DNA of 16,242 nucleotides from Spirochaetaceae bacterium. GTDB taxonomy: Bacteria; Spirochaetota; Spirochaetia; Sphaerochaetales; Sphaerochaetaceae. Under the pieces are notes generated by a model, which worked only from the letters and a program-made list of their open reading frames with translations, was not told the DNA's origin and did not search any database. Numbering within the stretch: the first letter of the stretch is position 1; every line of letters begins with the position of its first letter. Position numbers and translations under genes: made by a program. The stretch is from NCBI GenBank assembly GCA_003454065.1, contig DMKZ01000104.1:1-16242 (forward strand), in the 5' to 3' direction. This document shows positions 1-6,285 of the stretch, piece after piece.

Positions 1-777
1 CCCAATCTGATTCCTGCAAAAATCCTTTACAATTTGCTCCGAATTTGCATTTTCACAAAGCGAAGCATGGACTTTTCAAATAACGATTCACGAACAGGAC
101 ATTGCCTCCGCTATTCCCATGCCCGACAAGGCTCTCCGTCAGATGCGACAGCCCCTCGTCAAGAAAGGTCTCCATCTGCTTCGCCGTTTTATCGCCTTGA
201 ACGTATCTTCGATATGCTCCGTTCGAAAAAGGATTGTATCCGTCGCTTGAAGCAGCCGCATCGTTTGCAAAGATATCGGCAGGATTGAAAAACCCCAATG
301 CCTTCCCTTCTTCCACCCAAACGCTTGTGCTATGTCCTTATATACCAAATGCGCATCTATGCAAGCATTCCTATTCGGTTCGCTGGTCGTGCTCAAAACA
401 TAGAACTTCCTACGACCGAATTGCTGTAGTCAACCGTCTCAATTTCACTCATGACCTCGGATGCAGAATCGAGTCTCGCTTTGGTGCTGAGCCTCTTCGA
501 ATACTCGTTTTCAGGAAACATCGATGACGGAAGCGATAAAAGGACGGTCTTAGATTTCCCATCTTCCGAAATATCAAGCGACAGCCTGCTCGTCACATCT
601 CGAATCTTTTTCAAATTGATTCTGGAAAGCATCTTATTCCCTATGGTCTTGACCCTCATCCTGTACTTGTTGGACAAACCGAATGACGCATCCCGCCTCG
701 AATCCTCCAACCAAACCTCCACGTCCGCATCGAAGTTCTCCAGCTCATCATTCGAACTTGAAGAGTCTCAATGAACC

Positions 778-797
778 GCAGGTTTTTAGAAGCGCCC
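778..797 (-). repeat. Gene-boundary motif, copy 1
   Basis: On the minus strand this reads GGGCGCTTCTAAAAACCTGC, which I use as the family reference. It shares 17 consecutive bases with the copy at 6266-6285 and 16 with the copy at 9952-9971. It lies between the left-edge pseudogene and the promoter region of the RNase HII gene, preceded by CAA where other copies have a stop codon. Confidence 0.75.
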
Positions 798-826
798 TTG
801 ATTATCGTCACTGATTCCAATAGTAT
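798..826 (+). promoter_or_regulatory. Possible sigma70 promoter for the RNase HII gene
   Basis: TTGATT at 798-803 and TAGTAT at 821-826 are separated by 17 bp, each matching 4 of 6 consensus positions. The start codon at 906 would leave a leader of about 75 nt. The -35 box directly abuts motif copy 1. The match is weak. Confidence 0.3.
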
Positions 827-905
827 AGATTGAAATGTCAAATCATACCATTTACGCCAATCGCGCGAATTGCGATATCCGTCCGTTTCTACAGCGAGAA
901 CGTCT

Positions 906-1541
906 ATGAAAAATGATAGAGAAAAAAAGATAATCATCGGAATCGACGAAGCAGGCCGAGGCACGCTCGCAGGACCAGTATATGCCGCCTGCTGCCTAAT
1001 AAGCGATGATTTCGACAAGTCAATCCTCGACGATAGCAAAAAGCTGAACCCGAAACAAAGAGAAGAAGCGCGCTTGAGAATTGTTTCGAACTGCGCCTAC
1101 GGCATCGGCTTCGCCACGCACAAGGAAATAGACGAAACGAATATCCTGAAAGCCACCTTCCTTGCGATGAAAAGGGCATTCGGACGATTCCTAAAGAACG
1201 CCGAAACGAAAAACGTTGATATTGGGCATGCCGAGATCATAGTCGATGGCCCTTTTCTGCCTCCGTTCCTTAATAAGTGGGATGGCGAAAGTCTTCTCAA
1301 AGAGTCGGAACCAGATTTTTCCGCTTTCGCAATCGTGAAGGCGGACAGCAAGATTCCTGCCGTAATGGCCGCTTCCATCCTCGCTAAAACCGCTCGTGAT
1401 GAGATAATGCTGCTTGCAGACAAAAAATGGCCCCAATACGGATACGCCCGTCACAAAGGCTATGGAACGCTCGCCCATCGCCATGCGATCAAGAATCTCG
1501 GCCAGTCCCCCATCGGCAGAAAAACATTTTCGGTTTCCTGA
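906..1541 (+). CDS. rnhB: Ribonuclease HII
   Basis: A 211-residue ribonuclease HII. It cleaves the RNA strand of RNA-DNA hybrids and starts removal of single ribonucleotides from DNA in the cytoplasm. The family signatures are in order: IGIDEAGRGTLAGP with catalytic D14 and E15, DDSKKL at 42-47, IIVDGP with D114, and the block ADSKIPAVMAASILAKTARD with D147. These give the DEDD metal-binding set. The gap between D114 and D147 is about 15 residues longer than in the E. coli enzyme, so a loop is inserted. I chose ATG 906 because an in-frame TTG at 870 would add 12 residues with no resemblance to the family; only a weak purine stretch precedes 906. The gene converges with the P-type ATPase and is not in an evident operon. 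Confidence 0.95.
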   Translation: MKNDREKKIIIGIDEAGRGTLAGPVYAACCLISDDFDKSILDDSKKLNPKQREEARLRIVSNCAYGIGFATHKEIDETNILKATFLAMKRAFGRFLKNAETKNVDIGHAEIIVDGPFLPPFLNKWDGESLLKESEPDFSAFAIVKADSKIPAVMAASILAKTARDEIMLLADKKWPQYGYARHKGYGTLAHRHAIKNLGQSPIGRKTFSVS

Positions 1542-1563
1542 CAACACGCCTCTGGAGTGCAAG

Positions 1564-1583
1564 GGGTGCTTCCGAAAACCTGC
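1564..1583 (+). repeat. Gene-boundary motif, copy 2
   Basis: Reads GGGTGCTTCCGAAAACCTGC on the plus strand and matches the reference at 17 of 20 positions. It lies in the 45-bp gap between the convergent stop codons of the RNase HII gene and the P-type ATPase, 22 nt after the RNase HII stop. Confidence 0.6.
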
Positions 1584-1586
1584 AGC

Positions 1587-4238
1587 CTACGAAGCGCGCA
1601 CTTTGCGAAAATGCCAAAACAATTTCTTGCGAAGCAGGTCAACAGGTATTATCAGCAAAGCCATTGCCATTGCTGCAGACAAGGACTTCAGGGTGAGCGT
1701 GGTCGTGGAAAACACTTTTCCGCCGAATTCGATAATCAGCGTCTGCATTACGAATATGAGCCCCATGACCAGAACGAACTTCTTGTTTCCGCTTATGTTC
1801 TCAAACAAATTGAAATACTCGCTGCGCGTATTGAAGCTGTTGAATATCACAGAGTATATGAAGAATGCGAACATCAGGGATCTTGCATACAAGTCCTCAT
1901 CGGCAAAACCTTCCGGCGTAAGAAAACCGACTATGCCGAAAACATTTTCCAGAATCAATATGCAGCCTAAGGTTATGAAGACCGCGCTCGTAGCTATCGC
2001 AGATCTTATGTATGGCGTGAGAATGTCGTCCGAGCGTTTGGCGGGCTTCTCCTTCATGTATCTGTCGAGCGCAGGCTCGCCGCCGAACGCCATAGCCGCC
2101 AAAGTATCCATTATGAGATTGATCCACAATATCTGAACTATGGAAAAAGGCTCCAGCCAGCCAAGAAGCGGAGCGACTATGTTCATAAGAAGAGTGCATA
2201 CGTTCACGGTAAGCTGGAAAATCAGGAATTTCCCCACCGACTTCGCCATCGTCCTGCTATTAAGAATGCAATCCTTTATGGATGTCAGACTATTGTTGAG
2301 CACCACCACATCGCCAGATTCCTGAGCCACAGCCGTTCCGTCGCCCATTGCAAAGCCTACATCTGCCTGCTTCAATGCCGGAGCGTCATTCACTCCGTCG
2401 CCAGTCATGCCGCAAACGCCGTCTTTTTCCTGAACAAGCGCAACCAGCCTCTTCTTGTCCAACGGCTTGGCGCGGCTTACGACGCGAAGGCGAGGAAGCT
2501 TACCCTTGAGCTCCTCGTCGGACATGCTTTCAAGACCGTCATGCGTCAGAACCAAATCCCCGTTTTCCTCGGAAAAAATACCCGCTTCCTTGGCGATTGC
2601 CGCTGCCGTCCGATCGGCATCGCCCGTCACCATTACCACCTGAATCCCCGAATCCTGAAGCATGCGGACGGTCTGAAAAGCATCTGCCCGAACATCGTCT
2701 CTAAGGCATAAAACCGCCATCAGTACGACCTCGACGCCCGATATTCTCGCTACGGAAAGAAGCTTCATCGCCCTTGCCGCCTGCGCCGCCATGGTCTTTT
2801 CAAGTGCCGCACGGCAATCCCGGCCGAACTCCCTCTTTTCATTTCCAATCAGATAATGCGTGACTTTATCCAATATGTTCTCGCTCGCGCCTTTCCAATA
2901 AATCGTGCCGTCCTTCATTTCGGCTGTCGCGCACTTCTTATCCGAATCATAATTATTAGCCGTCTTCACTCTATCATAATCCGATTGCCTGCCTTCGAAG
3001 CCAATCGACATCGCATAGGAAAGAAGCGCCCTATCCATGTTGTTGCTGCCTATAGCCTTTCCATCGGAAATCCTCGCAAGATTGTTCAGCGCTATAGCAT
3101 CCGAAAATCCATCGCTCTCTATGCGATCGACCACCTCGCCTTGACCGTTTATGAATTCCACGAGGGACAAATTGCCGTAAGTAATCGTTCCCGTCTTATC
3201 CGAAAACAGAATGTTCATATATGCAGAATCCGAAAAAGCATCCTTATGGCTGACGAGAATATGCTTTTCGTACATTGATTCCGTATTCATGGACTGTACC
3301 AGACTGTTCATCATCGGCAAGCCTTCAGGAACCGCCATGATTATTATGCTCGCCATCAGCATCATCGCTTCGGATACGACAAACAGGACGGAAAGTAAAT
3401 CCAACGGCATCGAACCTTTTACGAACAGCGTTAGAACGATATGCAAAGCCCCTGCTATTCCAGCCGCTACAATTCCCAATTTGCCGATTCCCACGGCAAC
3501 CCTCTCCAGCTTCAAGTCCGAAGTTTCCGTTCTCTTGCTTCCGTCATCCTGCGTGATAGACTTGTTTATCTTGCCCAATTCCGAGTCATCCCCGATTACC
3601 GTTGCGACCATATAAGCCTGCCCCGCCGTAACCACCGAACCCATGAAAACCTTATGCTGCGAAGCGTAATCGGTCGATTCGGATTCCTCGTCCGTCAATG
3701 CAGGAGACTTGTCCTCATCACGCGATTCGCCGTTCAAAGCCGCCTGCGAGACCTTTATGCAGCCATCGAACAGCAACCCGTCCGCAGGAATCTTGTCGCC
3801 AGCTTGAATCAGAATGACATCGCCTTTCACTATCTGGGATGTCTGAACCTCGACAATTCCACCGTCACGGACAACTTTGGAAAAGGTTCTGCTGTATTCG
3901 TCGTGCAAAGCCTGGCTTCTCGAAGTGTTCCTGTATTCCGAGAGCGTGCTGAATCCCGTGGATAACATTATGGCCGCAAGTATGCTGGCTATCTCTATGA
4001 AATCATTGCCGCCGCCGGTATTGGGCACGAAAGCGGATAAGATAGCCAAAGCCACTTTAAGCAGCAACGCTGCGCACAGCACTTTTATCCATATATCGCC
4101 GAATGTTTCGAAAAACATCTTCCACAATGTTTTTCTCTTTCTCTCGCAAAGCGCGTTCGTTCCGAACTTGACCCTGCTTTTCTCTACCTGCAATGATGTC
4201 AGGCCCTTTTTCAACTCATCTATGTTCAATTCAGACAT
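1587..4238 (-). CDS. P2B-type calcium-transporting P-type ATPase
   Basis: An 883-residue inner-membrane cation pump. Visible motifs, numbered from ATG 4238, are NGES at 169-172 (the actuator-domain TGES motif with N for T), PEGLP at 304-308 in transmembrane segment 4, the phosphorylation site DKTGT at 347-351 (D347), a KGASE nucleotide-binding motif near 449, and MTGDGVNDAPALK at 611-623. The segment ILWINLIMDTLAA (N707, D711) with NV in segment 5 and E305 resembles plasma-membrane-type (P2B) calcium pumps, which expel calcium using ATP. About ten hydrophobic segments fit the family, as does the length. The start is uncertain: ATGs at 4256, 4244 and 4238 are all possible. I prefer 4238, preceded by GGAATGGAA. 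The open frame runs on to 4385 but crosses the promoter. Its 3' end converges with the RNase HII gene. The ion is inferred, not proved. Confidence 0.92.
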   Translation of the reverse strand: MSELNIDELKKGLTSLQVEKSRVKFGTNALCERKRKTLWKMFFETFGDIWIKVLCAALLLKVALAILSAFVPNTGGGNDFIEIASILAAIMLSTGFSTLSEYRNTSRSQALHDEYSRTFSKVVRDGGIVEVQTSQIVKGDVILIQAGDKIPADGLLFDGCIKVSQAALNGESRDEDKSPALTDEESESTDYASQHKVFMGSVVTAGQAYMVATVIGDDSELGKINKSITQDDGSKRTETSDLKLERVAVGIGKLGIVAAGIAGALHIVLTLFVKGSMPLDLLSVLFVVSEAMMLMASIIIMAVPEGLPMMNSLVQSMNTESMYEKHILVSHKDAFSDSAYMNILFSDKTGTITYGNLSLVEFINGQGEVVDRIESDGFSDAIALNNLARISDGKAIGSNNMDRALLSYAMSIGFEGRQSDYDRVKTANNYDSDKKCATAEMKDGTIYWKGASENILDKVTHYLIGNEKREFGRDCRAALEKTMAAQAARAMKLLSVARISGVEVVLMAVLCLRDDVRADAFQTVRMLQDSGIQVVMVTGDADRTAAAIAKEAGIFSEENGDLVLTHDGLESMSDEELKGKLPRLRVVSRAKPLDKKRLVALVQEKDGVCGMTGDGVNDAPALKQADVGFAMGDGTAVAQESGDVVVLNNSLTSIKDCILNSRTMAKSVGKFLIFQLTVNVCTLLMNIVAPLLGWLEPFSIVQILWINLIMDTLAAMAFGGEPALDRYMKEKPAKRSDDILTPYIRSAIATSAVFITLGCILILENVFGIVGFLTPEGFADEDLYARSLMFAFFIYSVIFNSFNTRSEYFNLFENISGNKKFVLVMGLIFVMQTLIIEFGGKVFSTTTLTLKSLSAAMAMALLIIPVDLLRKKLFWHFRKVRAS

Positions 4239-4286
4239 TTCCATTCCATCGCGCATCCGATTGCCAAGCGAAAACGCATTCGCTTC

Positions 4287-4315
4287 ATTATACCAACACA
4301 ACCGTTTGCACGCAA
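4287..4315 (-). promoter_or_regulatory. Sigma70-type promoter of the P-type ATPase
   Basis: On the minus strand TTGCGT (4315-4310) and a perfect TATAAT (4292-4287) are separated by 17 bp. An out-of-frame ATG begins 7 nt after the -10 box, at 4279, and the likely ATPase start is at 4238. This argues against starts further upstream in the open frame. Confidence 0.65.
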
Positions 4316-4329
4316 AAGCATTTATTTCC

Positions 4330-4350
4330 GGACGCTCCCGAAAACCTCGC
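4330..4350 (+). repeat. Gene-boundary motif, degenerate copy 3
   Basis: Reads GGACGCTCCCGAAAACCTCG followed by C. It resembles copy 2 in CCGAAAACCT and lies in the divergent gap between the ATPase promoter and the DUF4143 ATPase gene. It does not follow a stop codon and could be a chance match. Confidence 0.4.
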
Positions 4351-4438
4351 AGCTCGAACCCGCCGAGTGCCTTTCCTGTCACCAAACCAAACCAATATGG
4401 CTTTCAATATTCCTGAAAAAACGGAACTTTTCGCTATT

Positions 4439-4446
4439 AGGAAGGG
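4439..4446 (+). promoter_or_regulatory. Strong Shine-Dalgarno site deciding the start at 4454
   Basis: AGGAAGGG ends 7 nt before ATG 4454 but only 1 nt before the in-frame ATG at 4448. The spacing selects 4454 as the start. Confidence 0.65.
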
Positions 4447-4453
4447 TATGAGT

Positions 4454-5797
4454 ATGACATTCGAAAGAAAAGCCTACGATAAGATGCTGAAGTGGAAGCG
4501 CGAAAGCGACGGTAAATCCGCGCTTCTCATAGAAGGCGCCAGAAGAGTCGGAAAAACAACTCTCGCCACGGAGTTTTCCAAGAACGAATACGAATCATCC
4601 ATTCTAATCGACTTCTCGAAAGCTTCGGCATCAGTCAAGAGAATCTTTGATGACATCTCCGATTTGGATATGTTCTTCATGCGGCTGAAAGACGCGTTCA
4701 AAACCAAACTCATCAAAAGAAAATCCGCCATCGTTTTCGATGAAGTGCAGCTTTTCCCACCGGCCAGACAGTCGATAAAGCATCTTGTCGCGGACGGCAG
4801 ATACGATTACATCGAAACGGGATCCTTCGTTTCAATCAGGAAAAACGTTAGAAATATCCTCATACCGTCCGAAGAGGACAAATTGAAAATCCGTCAGCTG
4901 GATTTCGAAGAGTTTCTGAACGCCACCGCACTTGCCGATTTCGACACCATTGCAGAGCTATACGAAACCGGCAAACCCGTCGGAACCGCAGTGCACAAGC
5001 ATCTCATGAAATGCCTTAATCTGTATCTAGCCATCGGCGGCATGCCGCAAGCGGTGAACGAATTTATCGAAAATGCGGATTTCGCCCGAATAGACAAGAT
5101 AAAAAGATCCATCGTCGAACTATATGAGGACGACTTCAGGAAAATCGATCCCAGCGGCCGAATCGGAAAGCTATACTCATCCGTACCTTCCCAGCTCGCC
5201 TTGAACAAGAGAAGGTTCATGCTTTCAAACGCCACAAGGAAAAAAATAACCAGAAAGGATACGGAGCTCCTTTACGACCTATTGGATTCCCAAACGGTTC
5301 TGATGTGCTGCAGAACGACCAATCCCGACTTCTTTTTAAGACAGACAGCCGATTTCGATTCATACAAGCTCTATATGGCAGATACAGGACTATTCGCATC
5401 GATCCTTTTCGGAAGCAAAAGCAAAGCATTCGATGATACCTACACACGTCTTGCAGAAGGCAAATTGCCTGCGAACCTCGGCTTCCTATACGAAAACCTT
5501 GCAGCATGCATGATCACAGCGAGCGGGAACGACCTATGCTATTGCTCTTGGCCGAAAGAGAACAGCACCCATTCATACGAAGTGGATTTCCTGATTCCCG
5601 ATGGAATCAAAACATCGCCCATGGAAATAAAATCAGGCCAAATCAAAAACCACTCGTCCATAGATGCCTGCGCCGCCAAATTCAAAAAGCAATGCGGTCG
5701 CAAGTATCTGTTCTCGAAATACGATGTCCGGAAAGACGGCGACCTACAAACGCTGCCCTTCTATTTCCTGCCGCTGGTACTAAGAGAACGGTTGTAG
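4454..5797 (+). CDS. AAA ATPase with C-terminal DUF4143 / nuclease-like domain
   Basis: A 447-residue protein of the COG1373/DUF4143 ATPase family. The N-terminal AAA domain has the Walker A motif GARRVGKT (28-35) and Walker B AIVFDEVQL with D96 and E97, followed by IETGSF, equivalent to the sensor motif usually written TGSS. The C-terminal half carries YEVDFLIPDG (D378) and PMEIKSG (389-395, E391 and K393). That layout is typical of the DUF4143 C-terminus and resembles a PD-(D/E)xK nuclease core. The biological role of the family is unsettled; it is widespread in gut and oral bacteria in many copies per genome and is cytoplasmic. The frame is open back to 4193, but AGGAAGGG fixes the start at 4454. 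The TAG stop abuts a copy of the gene-boundary motif. A wrecked paralogue follows on the other strand. Confidence 0.9.
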   Translation: MTFERKAYDKMLKWKRESDGKSALLIEGARRVGKTTLATEFSKNEYESSILIDFSKASASVKRIFDDISDLDMFFMRLKDAFKTKLIKRKSAIVFDEVQLFPPARQSIKHLVADGRYDYIETGSFVSIRKNVRNILIPSEEDKLKIRQLDFEEFLNATALADFDTIAELYETGKPVGTAVHKHLMKCLNLYLAIGGMPQAVNEFIENADFARIDKIKRSIVELYEDDFRKIDPSGRIGKLYSSVPSQLALNKRRFMLSNATRKKITRKDTELLYDLLDSQTVLMCCRTTNPDFFLRQTADFDSYKLYMADTGLFASILFGSKSKAFDDTYTRLAEGKLPANLGFLYENLAACMITASGNDLCYCSWPKENSTHSYEVDFLIPDGIKTSPMEIKSGQIKNHSSIDACAAKFKKQCGRKYLFSKYDVRKDGDLQTLPFYFLPLVLRERL

Positions 5798-5816
5798 GGC
5801 GCTTCTGAAAATCTCC
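5797..5816 (+). repeat. Gene-boundary motif, copy 4, overlapping the stop codon
   Basis: Reads GGGCGCTTCTGAAAATCTCC. Its first G is the last base of the TAG stop of the 4454 gene. It also marks the 3' end of the opposing pseudogene (stop at 5822-5824). Confidence 0.75.
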
Positions 5817-5821
5817 GCTAT

Positions 5822-6260
5822 TCAAATCTTCTCCACCGGCACGGCGAATGTCCGGTCGCCGATTCGCATCGCATCATCGCATTTGCGCGCTTCGTGCCGC
5901 CACGGAGGCCAAGAACCTTTTGAATTTCAGCTCATCCTTGACATTCGTCATCTTGCGAACATCCCTTTCGATGTAAGTCCTGATGCAATCCCTGTAAAAC
6001 CATTCCAAATCACCTGATATTTCCCTAAGCGATAGCCCTGACATCTCGATAATGCTTATTCTTCCCGCTAACGATTGGGGAGTGTTGTTCATGAGCTCGA
6101 ATGAAGAAGAACCTATCAAGGCCACGAGACCCCCTGCCGTCTTGTTTGCCAAGACAGAACTTCAATGTCCTCTGCAGGACGGTTGTCTTACCGACTTGCC
6201 TTGCGCCGGTAACCAGAATCGCTTTGGATTGGGTGGTTCAAACTCTGAAGTTCTTATAAG
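5822..6260 (-). pseudogene. Decayed DUF4143-type AAA ATPase
   Basis: On the minus strand, a region at about 6225-6170 encodes SKAILVTGARQVGKTTVLQ, a clear Walker A motif of this ATPase family. After a frameshift near 6160 a second frame gives GGLVALIGSSSFELMNN, SLAGRISIIEMSGLSL and FYRDCIRTYIERDV, typical of the region around the sensor motif and the middle of these proteins. The reading frame ends at 5874, and another frame then gives GDRTFAVPVEKI and a TGA at 5822-5824, like a normal family C-terminus. Walker B and most of the middle and C-terminal domain are missing, so the gene has internal deletions as well as frameshifts. It has no intact start. Both its ends touch copies of the gene-boundary motif (5797-5816 and 6266-6285). 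It is not the same subtype as the 4454 gene. Confidence 0.85.
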
Positions 6261-6265
6261 CACCT

Positions 6266-6285
6266 TGAGGTTTTTAGAAGCGCCT
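6266..6285 (-). repeat. Gene-boundary motif, copy 5, abutting the stop codon
   Basis: On the minus strand it reads AGGCGCTTCTAAAAACCTCA. Its first A is the last base of the TAA stop of the VIT/VWA gene. It lies directly upstream of the ATPase pseudogene. Confidence 0.8.

Larger units (their letters stand above)
1..900 (-). pseudogene. Frameshifted remnant of an unrecognised protein, open at the left edge
   Basis: No single frame stays open on the minus strand, but successive frames read like one protein. From about 900 to 770 the frame gives a segment with DGYRNSRDWRKWYDLTFQ. From 768 to 410 another frame gives a charged segment ending near SEIETVDYS. From about 415 to 310 a third frame gives GRRKFYVLSTTSEPNRN and DAHLVYKDIAQAFGW. 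From about 310 to 53 a fourth gives KALGFFNPADIF, NPFSNGAYRRYVQGDKTAK and GNVLFVNRYLKSPCFAL. Then ENANSEQIVKDFCRNQIG continues to the window edge in yet another frame. Joining them needs about four frameshifts. I do not recognise the family. The part upstream of 777 contains a copy of the gene-boundary motif (778-797), so that stretch may instead be fused foreign sequence. Sequencing indels are an alternative to true decay. Confidence 0.55.

Noticed and set aside
870..905. Extension of RNase HII to the TTG at 870
   Set aside because: The 12 extra residues do not resemble the family, and TTG is less likely than the ATG at 906, which lies just before the first conserved strand.
4239..4385. N-terminal extension of the P-type ATPase to 4385
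   Set aside because: It would cross the promoter at 4287-4315 and a boundary-motif copy, and the added residues do not look like the family's N-terminus.
4193..4453. N-terminal extension of the 4454 ATPase to 4193
   Set aside because: It overlaps the divergent ATPase and its promoter. The strong Shine-Dalgarno site at 4439-4446 fixes the start at 4454.
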